Below are positions 1 to 11,300 of a stretch of 64,000 bases of DNA, in pieces. Under the pieces are notes generated by a model. That model saw only the letters and a list, made by a program, of their open reading frames with translations, searched no databases and was not told the origin of the DNA. Every line of letters begins with the position of its first letter. The stretch's first letter is position 1. The position numbers and the translations under genes are program-made. The stretch lies in contig CP154954.1 of the NCBI GenBank assembly GCA_039621445.1, positions 56,876,433 through 56,940,432 of the forward strand. The letters are read 5' to 3'. This stretch comes from Euglena gracilis (Eukaryota > Euglenida > Euglenophyceae > Euglenales).

Positions 1-32
1 AAACACATCATTTTGAAGCGGTGCATAAAATG

Positions 33-343
33 TTTGTGCGCGCATTTGCGCAAATGCGCGCACAAATGTAATTGTGTTTATTTGCGCAAATGCGCGCACC
101 AACACGCCCATCACATTTTTAAAACCTCGTAGCGTCATGGTCCTCATAGGTTCTTTTAACATGGAAAGTAAAAATACATGTTTGTGGGCGCATTTGCGCA
201 AATAAACATAACTTTGTTGGTGTGCGCATTTGCGCAAATGCGCGCACCAACAAATTTGTTTGTGCGCGCATTTGCGCCCACAAACTCGTCATTTTATCCT
301 CGTCAGTTTACGTTTTATTTGCACAAATGCGCCCACAAACACA
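33..343. repeat. Cluster of perfect and near-perfect palindromic repeats
   Basis: Bases 33-66 form a perfect 34-bp palindrome centred on ATTTGCGCAAAT with GTGCGCGC arms. Bases 217-250 are a near-perfect second copy, and partial copies lie at about 75-105, 181-210, 257-290 and 317-343. The core TTTGCGCAAATGCGC recurs singly near 670, 10,420 and 11,740. Short copies inside a host gene intron suggest a dispersed family. No coding potential is visible. Confidence 0.85.
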
Positions 344-2174
344 AATCAGTTGCGTGATGGCTGGCTGACGTAGTCTGTAGTGTGTGATCTAATGAGGCTC
401 CGTGTGTCCTTACCGGTGGCAGCAGTATCCAAGTCAGTTCAACCAGCACGTCAGCACCATTTCCAAGTGTCGTAACAAGGGGTCTGTGCCTCTCTCCTGT
501 TTGATGTACAACAGCACCAGTCTCACCCCCTGCCCTCTTCACGTCACCTGGTAAGCAGCATTTACACCAAACTACTGGGAGTTAATCCCCTCCAGTAGAG
601 GGGTGTAACAGTTCATAATCTGTTCTGCCTGTGTCAGGGTACAGGGTCCAGGAATTTCGTAAAATTTGCGCATTTGCGCAAATGCGCCCGTTTCAAAGGA
701 AAAACCTTTAAGTGCGAATGCGGCCGCCTAAGTTACACCTAACGCCTGATTTTTTTGCACTGCACACCGCATATTTTTGCATTTCTGCTCAAATTTTTTG
801 GCATTTTATCTCCCAAATGTTTGCGCATGCCAACAATTTTTTTGCACTTTATCTCAAAAATGTTTGCACCTTATCCCAAAAATATTTGCCTTCGTTTCGA
901 AAACTTTTGCACTTGGATCGGGTGTTTTGCATTTTCACCCTCTGAAACTTCAATCGGCGTGGATGCTTTTCCATTGTACAGTGCAACGCTTTTTTTTTTA
1001 ATGTGCAAAAATAAAATGATCGAGGGCAAATTTTTCGGAACAAGTGCAAATATTTTTGGGGCGCAGTGCAAAGATTTTTGAGACTTTTGGGCAATTTTTT
1101 TTGAGGGCGCTGGGCAAAAATTTTGACAGGTTGCGGCAAATATTTTTGCCAGCCGTGGGCAAACATTTCAGGCGCAAGGTGTAATTTTTGTTTCTTTTTG
1201 GTACATTTTTTTGATCATCCCATGCCTGTTTCTATTATGGCTTTGAGCAGATTATGGTGAAGAAGAGGGAAATTTGCAAGGCACCCACGTGTGCCTTGAA
1301 TGGGGGATTTTGTTTTGACCGACAAAAGTTGTTTCACATTTGGGATCAGTTGCAGAACAGCAACATTTTTTCCATCGTCCTCCTCTTCTCAAACTAGCCT
1401 TCAAAATATTTTTGTGAACAGGGAACTTTTTTTGCAACTCTTGAGTTACATTCAGAGTTATTTTTGCTTTCAAATTGCAGCAGCTGCCATGGAGGAGATT
1501 GCCACCCTTCTTTATTCATCATCAGAAATTCTTTTATTGTTCAATGGAAAAACGCAATACCCCCCCCCCCCCGCTGATCTTCAGGAATAGCTCCATCACA
1601 AAGCACTTTCAAACTGAAGAAATTCCAGCCAATGCAATCAAAATTCAGCAAAAAAGGGCGTCAAATGTTGCAAAAGCATTCTGATTATGCATTTGATGCC
1701 CTGCACACCCAGACTTGGTGAGAAGGTGGTCACAAGTTTGAAGCTTGCCTGAGGCAAATTTTGAGACAGGAGGCAAAATTTTTGAGAGCGTGGGCAGACA
1801 TTTTGGGACGGGGGGGGGGCAAATTTTTTTGGCACAGAGGGCAAAAGTTTTGGCACGGTGGGCAAAACAGTTTGAAACAGGGGGCACACATTTATGTGTT
1901 TAGGTACACCCTGCCCCTGGGGCTCTTCAGAAAAAGCCTGGTGAGATGTGTCAATCAGCTTTTCCAACCCCCCACACCAACCACGACCACCCCTAAATAA
2001 CAGCCCCTGGTCAGGGGTTGCAGGTCAGGAGGTGTGCGACCGCTTGTGTTCGGGGATTGTAGGAACTCGGTGGGCAGGTGCCATGAATCAAAATACCAGG
2101 GCTCAGAAGGTTCCTTCAACATAAGATTAGGGATTAAGTCTCAAAAGCAGGCAGTCTGTGTTTCGTGGCTCCGT
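344..2174. other. No gene seen; low-complexity AT-rich DNA
   Basis: Only short chance ORFs are present. From about 750 to 1,180 and again from 1,745 to 1,900 the sequence is built from irregular repeats of TTTTTGCA or GGCAAAATTTT type, which give repetitive F/C/L-rich or K/Q-rich translations. No recognisable exon was found. Confidence 0.6.
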
Positions 2175-2413
2175 GCGGATGATTGGCTACGACGATCCCG
2201 GAGGTCGTACCGACCATGGTCGGGCCGACCTAGGTCGGGCCGACCGTTGGCTATGGCCTATCGACCATTGGAGGTCGGGCCGACCTGGTCGGCCCGACCT
2301 CCAATCATCCGCATTACCCCCCCCCTTTTGATTTTTAAGCCCCCCCCCCCGGGAAACTTGAAGCAGTATTCAGTAAAATTTGACTCAAAATGCATGGAAA
2401 AACACTAGAATGA
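2175..2413 (+). repeat. Left arm of the inverted repeat
   Basis: Partner of 5,316-5,541 on the opposite strand. It contains four GGTCGG/CCGACC palindromic modules, then a poly-C run and an AT-rich inner end. Confidence 0.75.
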
Positions 2414-2458
2414 GCTTGAAACTGGCAACAAAACATCCTATGTTAAAGAAAAGACCCT

Positions 2459-2860
2459 AATGAACTTAGTCGGCCTCCGGCCTCCGCCGGGGGGGGCTGC
2501 CGCCCCCCCCCCGGACCCCCCCCGCCCAAAATAACAATATCCCCTTGTGTGTGCAAGGCAAGGGTGGACAGAACGCGCATCCTAACAAAATCCTTTTGTG
2601 TGTGCAAGGCAAGGATGGCCAAAACGCGCCCCCCAACAAACTCCCTTTGTGCTAACTTAGTCGGCCTACGGCCTCCTCCGGGGGGGGGGGGGGGGCTGCC
2701 GCCCACCCCGGACCCCCCCCCCGCCCAAAATAACAATATCCCCTTGTGTGTGCAAGGCAAGGGTGGACAAAACGCGCATCCTAACAAAATCTTTTTGTGT
2801 GTGCAAGGCAAGGATGGCCAAAACGCGCCCCCCAACAAACTCCCTTTGTGCTAACTTAGT
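2459..2860 (+). repeat. Tandem duplication, about 197-bp unit
   Basis: Two nearly identical units begin with AACTTAGTCGGCC at about 2,463 and 2,654, and a third starts at about 2,852. Each unit has G/C homopolymers followed by two copies of TTGTGTGTGCAAGGCAAGG. ORFs across it are repeat shadows. Confidence 0.85.
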
Positions 2861-2886
2861 CGGCCTACACCAGGGAGGGGCAAAAT

Positions 2887-3029
2887 ATGCACCGTGCAGT
2901 TTTTGCAGTTTTTTGCAGTTTTCACATTTTGGGTTTTTTGCAGTTTTTTGCAGTTTTTTGCAGTTTTTTTGCAGCTTTTTTCCTGAAAAAACTGCACACG
3001 TGCAGTTTTTTGCAGTTTTTTTTTCTTTT
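2887..3029 (+). repeat. Simple repeat TTTTTTGCAG
   Basis: Roughly 10-bp units of TTTTTTGCAG in an imperfect array. The same unit reappears at 4,029-4,102, just before the telomere-like tract. Confidence 0.8.
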
Positions 3030-4140
3030 TCAGTTTTGAGGAAACCTGAGGTGCTCATTTTTGGGTGCTCTGCACCTTGTTACGCTGGATTATATTGTTT
3101 GAAGGGTGTTTCTCAAGAAAAAGTCTCTCTCAAAAAATATCTTCATGAGTTGTGTTGTCTACAGTAATCCCACCAGTTGTCTTGCCCCCAACTGTTTTGC
3201 CAACTGCCTTGCCTCTCGACACAACAGAAATTGTTGTAGCCACCATTCCAAAAAACAGATTGTTTCGGTGACAACGCCACAATTTCTCCCCAACCAAAAT
3301 CGCTCCATCTCCAACTTGTGCATGTGGTGACAGATGTCACGATGCTTATTTTGGCAATCGTCATTTGCACACTCCTGAGCAGATTCAACTAATTATTTTG
3401 GGATTCGGGGACTAAATCCAAAAACTGTTTTTTTGTGTGCAAATTTTGGTTGAAGTTGGAGTTTGCGAGATTCGTGGAGATGCAAAGGAGCACGAGCTCC
3501 TGTAGAGATTGGGCCTTGTCCCAAGCATTTTGGCCAAATATCACGCAAGCCAAATGCTTCAAAGATGTCATTCTTATTTGCAAGAAATTCCCAGACCATT
3601 TGGCAATCCCCTAAAGACAGTATTCAAAGTTTGTGATGGTTGTTGTATTTTTTTTAGTTTTGTAGATTTTTTGCATCGTGACATGGGTGAAGTTCACCAG
3701 GTGATGGACCGAAAGTTCCAAAACTGAACATCCCATGCAAGAATTAAAAGCATAGAAAACTTTCTGCATATGGGTATGTGCATTTTTTCCATATTTAGCT
3801 ATTTGGCACCTCCGTGGGCATGGCCGGCACAAGCTTTGGTGCAGGAAAACCAGTGTGAACCAGCATCCAAACCAAGTGTACCTTGATTGATTGCTTTCAT
3901 TTTTATTGTCATCAACTCCAAAGCTGTACAAAAGTTAGGTGAATTGGGGCGTGCTCATGTGGTCACAATTTACATTGTTTTGCATATGCACACAATTTCA
4001 GCTTGTTTATTGTTATTTTTTGTTGATGTGCAGTTTTTTGCAGTTTTTTTGCAGTTTTTTGCAGTTTTTTGCAGTTTTTTGCAGTGCAGTTTTTGACCTG
4101 CCCATGTGCAGTTTTTGCCCCCCCCTGCCTACACCCCCCG

Positions 4141-5268
4141 CCCAAAATAACCTAACTGTATCCCTAACCCTAACCCTAATCCCCAGCCCTAACCGTATCA
4201 CTGAATCTAACCCTAGCCCTGACCCTAAACCCTAACCGTATCCCTAACCCTAACTCTAACCCTGACCCTGACCCTAACCGTATCCCTAACCCTAACCCTA
4301 ATCCCCAGCCCTAACCGTATCCCTAACCCTAACTCTAACCCTAGCCCTAACCCTAACTCTACCCCTAACCCGAACTCTAACCCTAGCCCTGACCCTAACC
4401 CTAACCGTATCCCTAACCCTAACCGTATCCCTAACCCTAACCGTATCCCTAACCCTAACCCTAATCCCCAGCCCTAACCGTATCCCTAACCCTAACCCTA
4501 ACTCTAACCCTAACCCGAACCCTATCCGTATCCCTAACCCTAACCCTAACTGCAACCCTAAACCTAACCGTATCCCCAACCCAAACTCAAACCGTATCCC
4601 TGGCCCGAACTCTAACCCTAACCGTATCCCTAACCCTAACAATAACCGTAACATTAACCGTATCCCTAACCCTAACCCTAACCCGAACCCTATCCGTATC
4701 CCTAACCCTAATCGCATCCCCAACCCAGACTCAAACCGTATCCCTGGCCCGAACCCTAACCCTAACCGTATCCCTAACCCTAACAATAACCGTAACACTG
4801 GCCGTATCCCTAACCCTAACCCTAATCCCCAGCCCTAACCGTATCCCTAACCCTAACCCTAACCGTATCCCAAACCCTAACTCTAACCCTAGCCTTAACC
4901 CTAACCGTATCCCTAACCCTAACCCTAACCCGAACCCTATCCGTATCCCTAACCCTAACCCTAACCCTAACTGCATCCCTAACCCTAACCGTATCCCCAA
5001 CCCAAACTCAAACCGTATCCCTGGCCCGAACTCTAACCCAAACCGTATCCCTAACCCTAACAATAACCGTAACACTGACCGTATCCCTAACCCGAACCCT
5101 AATCCCCAGCCCTAACCGTATCCCTAACCCTAACTCTAACCCTAGCCCTAACCCTAACCGTATCCCTAACCCTAACCCTAATCCCCAGCCCTAACCCTAT
5201 CCGTTTCCCTAACCCTAACCCTAACTGTATCCCTAACCCTAACCATAACTGTATCCCTAACGCTAACT
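4141..5268 (+). repeat. Interstitial telomere-like tract (CCCTAA and variants)
   Basis: About 1.1 kb is composed almost wholly of CCCTAA hexamers mixed with variants CCCTAACCGTAT, ACTCTAA, CCCGAA and ATCCCCAGC. This is the C-rich strand of a TTAGGG-type telomere repeat. The ordered recurrence of the CCGTAT and CCCCAGCC variants suggests amplification of longer blocks rather than direct telomerase addition. It lies inside the inverted-repeat arms, with unique-looking DNA on both sides, so it is internal and not a chromosome end in this window. Confidence 0.9.
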
Positions 5269-5315
5269 CTAATCGAATTTTTCAAAAATGGGACGTTTTT
5301 TGCCGGTTTGGAGGT

Positions 5316-5541
5316 CATTCCAATGTGTTTTTATGCATTTTCAGCCAAATTAAGAGAATAAAAATTTTTGAGGGGGGGGGCTTAAATTTCAAAAAGGGGG
5401 GGGGTAATGCGGTTGATTGGAGGTCGGGCCGACCTGGTCGGCCCGACCTCCAGTGGTCGATAACGGCCAGGCCGGGCCGACCATGGTCGGGCCGACCATA
5501 GGTCGGTACGACCTCCGGGATCGTCATAGCCAATCATCCGC
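5316..5541 (-). repeat. Right arm of the inverted repeat
   Basis: Reverse-complement relative of 2,175-2,413, including the GGTCGGGCCGACC palindromes and the outer CATCCGC terminus. Confidence 0.75.
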
Positions 5542-8171
5542 CCGGGGCCGTGTTTCGTCATGCCCTGGAAACACATATTTGTCGAAGGTGGTTTTCTTTT
5601 CTGATTTTTCTCGACAGTGCAATGGGGGTGTTGTTTTGCTGTTTGGGTAAAGAATGACAGGTTTGACAGTTTAATTTTTGGGGCTTGTCAAGCGATTTTG
5701 AAAGAATGGATACCAGGCAAAATTGGTGAAAATTCCTGGTTTTTCTTCGAAAATAAAACCAAAAATGCGCATTTTATTTTTATTTTTTGAGCATGTTTTA
5801 TGCTGGAAACACCATAACATCAAAAAAAATACGTGGATTATGCCCAAATTGGTGAGGAAAAGGGACATTTTTTGTTCATTTTCTGCTGCCATGCAGGAAG
5901 AAAAATTTTCGCTATTTCTGGAGGGGGCAGTTTGGACAGCCCCCTCCCAACATCTGGGGGTCCAGACCCCCCACCACCAACCTCAAACCAAAAGGGCTCC
6001 CATCTTTCCTTGGTTTTTTTTTGTTCTAGGGGGTTCCTGCCCACTGCAGGCACCCCCCAGGGGTGGTTGGTTTTGGGCTCTGGCCTGGCCGACCCAGGCC
6101 ATTTCCCGTCTCAGGCGCCTGGGGGGGGGCAGCATCATCGGGGACAAAAGTGACCCCCTGCCTGCCCACCCCATCCCCCCCTCTGGGGGGTGCAACCCTT
6201 AAAAAAGGAGCCTGGACACAGATGAATGGGATTTGTGGGGAGGTCATCAAGCCAGTTGTTTTCAGGCCCGTTTTGCATTTTTCTAGACTGTGGGCCACAT
6301 TCATTTTTGTGTTTCTGAATGGAGTCAGATTTGGCAGAAACAGGGGCCAGAGCAGTGGTTCACAGGGTTTTGATTTTGCATTTTTTTTGAGAGGGCGGTT
6401 TTGACCAGTGGTTGGGATCTGCTGCATTGTCCTAGAAGCCAGAGGAGGATGATAAGGGCTGGCGAAAGGTTGAGATGATTGTGATTCCCAACCTGAAAAT
6501 TGAGGCAGGCCTGGAGATGTTTGAAGGATTGCGCAATCAAGGACCACAAGAACAAGGACGAAAGCAGGGTTTTTTTAAAATTTGGACCCCAGGGGGCCTC
6601 TGGGAGGTGCCCCCAAGGGCCTTGTGAGTGCGAAGTGCCGAAATTTTTTTGTCCCAAAGTTGACCCCGAAAAAGTGGGTACCCTTGGACCCCCTTCCCCC
6701 CAAGCAGGGGGGAGGGATGCAAACACGTTTTTTTTTGGTGTTTTTCGATTTTGGAAAAACTTTTTTTTGCATTTTTTTTGCAATTTTTGGCTTTTTTCCG
6801 GCAATTTTTAATTTTTTGGAAAATATTTTAAAAATGAAACGTGCTCGTTTTGGCCCTGATTTTCTCCGAGACCAAAAATTTTGTCAAATTTTTGGCATTT
6901 GCAGTTTTTTTGTCAGCAATGGCTTATTTTTATGCAAAAGGAAAAAAATTCTTTACCAGAGCCGAAAATTTTTTCGAGTCCTCTCCATTAGAAACTGTAC
7001 ATCCTGGGGGAGCTCCGAAAGGGTTTTGCATGCAATTTGCGGTTTTTTTTTTGCATTTTGTTTGCTTTTTTTTTGCTTTTTTTTGTGTCGCATTTTTTGA
7101 GGGTCCGTGTTGCCCCCCCCCCCCCCCCCCCTCCCGGGGGGGTATGGGGGTGCCCCCTGGGTGGGTGGGGAGACCCCCCAGGTCTTAAAAAACATCCCTG
7201 ATTGAAAGACATGGGATTCCAAATGGTGGACAAATGACCAAGGATGGTAGAAGATAACTGACATTTTTCCAAAGTGACCAGAATGGCCCAAAATTGCTGA
7301 CCAATTGGACAAAAGGATTGATACTGACCCGTCAATTCCATTTTGACTCCAGCCCCCCCCCCCTTGCCCTTGTATGCCGACCACCCACCGGTCGGGGTTG
7401 CAGGTCAGGGGGATGCAAACGACCCCCCCCGGTCAGGGGTTGTAGGTGGCTTTGAAAATTGGGTTGTTTTTGGCACCTATTCATGCGACCACTCCTTGTT
7501 CGGGGGGTCGCAGGTTGGGGGGCGCCCCTCCCTGGTCAGGGGTTGTAGGAAGGTTGTAGGAACGGTCGGTGGACAAGAGGGGGTACCTGCAACGGTTTTG
7601 GGAATTTTATTTTGCAGGATGCTCAAATTTTTGCAAAATTATCCAAAATCCACAAGACATTGCAAATTTTCATTATGTACGTGATTTGTTGTTGTTTTGT
7701 TTGTGTGCCAAGGAAACCTAAAATTGGGTGCTTTTTTGGTATCACAAACAAAAATCACAAATAATCATGAATAATCACGAATCATAAATAACCATGATTG
7801 GTCACAAATGGGAATCAAATGGGAATTTGAGAAACCTGAGGAATTTCAAAAGGCCCAGTCTGATTAAATTATATTTTTGAGTGGTTACCCAGATAACCCC
7901 TCGACAGTGAGGGAGGACACATGGCAAAAGTGCCCAGGTCCTGTTTAGCTCCTTCAGAGACTCATTGGCCAATCGGGTCCAGCAAATCCACGTAGGATTC
8001 TGCATCATACATTGGAAGGCATGCGAGGCATCGAGTGCTCTGATTCTTTTGTTTGATTTGGTGCATTTTCTTTTATCGAGGATGCTGAAAGAAATCGCCC
8101 CTCCACCTTAATTATGCAATTGTTGTGGTGTTTTCGGATACCTCCCCCCCCGAAGCCTCCATCCTTCGCAG
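5542..8171. other. No gene identified; possible intron or intergenic DNA upstream of the PRPS exons
   Basis: I searched for the missing N-terminal exons of the downstream gene (the RQD motif and the DLHAxQIQ segment) and did not find them. The stretch contains several G/C homopolymers and poly-T/TTTTGCA runs. An open, coding-like stretch at about 6,430-6,560 has no recognisable family. Confidence 0.4.
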
Positions 8172-8356
8172 GGTTCTTTCATAATACCCCGGTGGACAAT
8201 TTGTATGGCTATTTCCTGTTTGCGGAGTATTTCATGTACAAGTATGGCGCCAAGACAAAGGAATTTGTAATTGTTGCTCCGGATGCTGGGGCTGTGGAGA
8301 AGGCACGCAACCTGGCGGACAAGTTGTCTGCCAGCCATGTTGTCACCATCCTCAAG
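8172..8356 (+). CDS. PRPS: PRPS exon (PVDNLY and PDAG motifs)
   Basis: The acceptor is CGCAG at 8,167-8,171 and the donor AAG|GTTTGC at 8,357. The exon encodes GFFHNTPVDNLYGY through PDAGAVEKARNLADKL to VVTILK. The final K is the first residue of the KRR flexible loop. The initial codon is split (phase 1). Confidence 0.92.
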
Positions 8357-11300
8357 GTTTGCTTTGTGAGGAGATAGAAGCTGAATGATTTTGAGCGCTC
8401 TCTGAGTGTGGAATCTGGGTCAACCTCAAACAGCCAGAAATGATTTTCTGTGTTTTGTGCAGGAGGAAGGAAGGCCAAAGCAGAGGCAATTTTGAATTTA
8501 ACTCGAAAGATTTTGGGGAAGTTCATTGTAAAATAAAGTTGCAGTTTCCTAATTGCGTGTTTCGCATTGCATGATGTGACCCACATGAATGTTCCATTTC
8601 TCCATTTCTCCATGTTTTCCGAGGAGAACGAAAAGATGTCAATGACACAGCAAATGAGAACAAGAAATTGGGTGTTTTTTGCAATGTGTGCACTGGAAAG
8701 GAAGAGCCGAGAGGTGGGGTTTGCTGAATATTGTTCTATTGTTCAAGTTTGCTTTGTCTGACGTGTGGTGCAACTGGGCTTCATCTGCGACATTATTGTT
8801 GAAAGTCGCGATAGAGAGGAGCCCAGTCCCCCTCCGACGACCTTGGACAATGTCCTCATTTTTGTTTTTGCTGATGCATTTGCCGAATTTTCCGTCTCCA
8901 GAGACGCGTGGAAAAGAACAAGGTGGATTCGATGCAGATTGTTGGCGACGTTGCCGGCCGTGCTTGCATCATTGTGGACGACATGGTGGACACCGCCGGC
9001 ACTATGGTGAAGGGCGTCTGCTTGTTGAAGGTATTCTGTGTGAACATCCAGGGGGCAATCGTCTTCCAGAAAGCCCATCATTGGAATATCCTGAACACGA
9101 ACAGGTTGACCCCCAAAAAACTGGATTGGATTTCAGGAAAAAGAGTTTTTCGTTAGATTTGAAGTGATTGTTTGTTTATGTGAAGTCACCAGATTTCACA
9201 ACCCAACGGAAGAAAAGTCTAGTTGTGGCCAACTAGATTGTCTTTTTTTGAAGACACTGGTGCAATTGAACCAAGTCGCTCGCAGCTGAGAAGTTGAGCT
9301 TCGGTCAAGTCGCCATAGGTCATGTGTGCACTATTTTGTTTTTTTCTGAATATTTCCATGTGGCATTTTGGACCAGACCTCTCCTTGGTGTGTATCGACA
9401 AAAATTTTGTTGTATTGTCTGCATTGCCAAGGAAAAATTGTGCATCGGTGTTTATCGACAATTTTTTTCAAAATTTTCCTCAACCCAGAATTTTTGATTG
9501 TTATATGTTTTCTCCTCGCAGCATTAAGCAAACGTTTTTGTTTTCTTTCTCTGCTTCATGGGAGAAGAGAAAGAGGCCGTGGAGAGGCAGAACGACATGG
9601 CAAGTGACAGCCCCGAGTCATTCCCTGGAGATTCTCCCCTGCCCAGTCCCCCCCCCCCCAAACAAGAAATTCAGATTGCCAAGCTGGCCAAGTGGAAAGG
9701 AGGTGGAAGTTTTTCAACCCAATTTGCAAATAATGTGCAAAGTCTTCGGACACAACAGGCTGAGCAGGTGTATCCTTCATCTGAACTGGTGATTCAGAGG
9801 GTGATGCCGGAACAGAAGGTTTGAGCCGGGGCCAATGACCATGTCAACAGTTCAACCTGTGATTTTCCCCAAGTGCCGCAATGCGAAAATTTTTTTAGAA
9901 GTTGAATTTTTTTGCATCGGTGTGTATCAGCAAAAAAAAATCTGTGCATCACTGTACAATAACTTAGTCACTGGCCGACCCCCCCCCCCCCCCAGGGTGG
10001 GTGACTGGTTTTTTTTAGAGTGACTGACTGGTTTTTGGCCTATCCCCCCTGCCCCGGGGGGTGGGGGTCGGCCAAAAACCACCGAAGTGACCCCGCGCCA
10101 AAGGCGCCGGAGAAGTTTTTTTGGCTTTTTTTTTCATGTTCTTGGTCAAATTTCCTTTGGACTCCAGAGTGGCCGACCCCCCCCCTCCCGGGGGGGGGTA
10201 GTGACTGACTGGTTTCCCGAAAAAAGTGATTGACTGGTTTTTCGAAAAGTGGAGTGACCCCCCTCCCCCCTGGGGTGGGGTCGGTGAAAAACTGTGTGCT
10301 CCTATGTCAGTGTGATTGGAGCTGGAAAATGAATGTGACAAGATTGTGACATTACTCCTTTGTAGTGGTGCTGGACCCCCTCTGTTGAATGCTGCTGGTA
10401 TGTTTGGGTGGGTGGTTGGTGTGCGCAAATGCGCACATCAACCATTAAAATGGTTGCTTTTCACAATTGTGGAAACCAACCAAAATTCTTTGTGAAAAGC
10501 AACCAAAATTCTTTTTTTCATTTTGAAGCCTTGGCAAGAGAGACCTCTGAGACAAGAGAAGGATCGAAACAGGAGGGGAGCAGATTGTGGAGGTGTTGTG
10601 CTCAAAGTGGTGATGTTTTAAGGTTTGTCTGAGAAGGTCAAATGAAGCCTGGCAGTGCATTGCATTAAATGGCCAGGGATTTTCAAGTCAACAGACACAT
10701 CCATTTTCAGCCAATCAATTGTGCCTCATTTCCAGAAAAATACTGGGGGTGAAGGGCACTTCAATACTCATTTTTCAGGATATATCTTGGAAATGTTGCT
10801 GCTAAGAAATGGTCTTTCACAGCTTCAATTGCTGGTGTCCAAATCAGGCTTCTTTTTAAGTCACCTGACCCCCCTCCCCCCGGGGGGGGGGGTGGGTGGT
10901 TGGGTCCGGGCCGGTCCCCCCCCCCCGGGGGGGGGGTCCCGCGCCGGAGGCGCTGGGTATACCTTTTCGGCGCTTCGCTTTTTGAAAATTGCTTTTAACA
11001 GGCCCGATTTGGGGGGGGGGTCCCTGCCCCCCCCCCCGGGGTCCCGCGCCACCCTGGGTGGGTGGGGGGACCCCCCCCCGGGGGTCTTAAAAAGAAGCCT
11101 GGTCCAAATTCTTGCCCTTAGCTCGCCCCATAGTTGGCGTTTTTTTTTAAAAAAAAAACAACAAAACAACGTGTTTTTTTTTGAAAAAAAACGCCAAAGA
11201 ATCAAAAAAAAACAAAAGGAAAATTTCATTGAAAAACTCGTTATGAAACACCCAAACCATACTTCCAATCCTACTAAGTTCAAAAATTGCCAAAAATTGG

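Larger units (their letters stand above)
2175..5541. mobile_element. Candidate inverted-repeat (foldback) element enclosing telomere-like DNA
   Basis: The arm at 2,175-2,413 is repeated in inverted orientation at about 5,316-5,541. Both arms start at the outer edge with GCGGATGATTGGCTA, pass through nested GGTCGGGCCGACC palindromes and a run of C after GCATTA, and end in an AAATGCAT...AAAACA segment. The arms are diverged but align over roughly 230 bp. Between them are a 197-bp tandem duplication, TTTTTTGCAG runs and the CCCTAA tract. No transposase ORF is visible and no clean target duplication was found, so this may be a non-autonomous foldback element or a rearranged chromosome-end fragment. 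Confidence 0.55.

Noticed and set aside
4298-5075. Minus-strand ORFs of 166 and 114 codons with GLGIRLGLG repeats
   Set aside because: Direct translation of the telomere-like hexamer repeat; no coding signal.
6430-6560. Open coding-like stretch after a CTAG acceptor
   Set aside because: No partner donor, no recognised family and no fit to the missing PRPS N-terminus.
9558-9824. 88-codon ORF with a GT donor at its end, possible extra PRPS exon
   Set aside because: The flanking PRPS exons join without any gap in the family alignment, and the sequence matches nothing in the enzyme.
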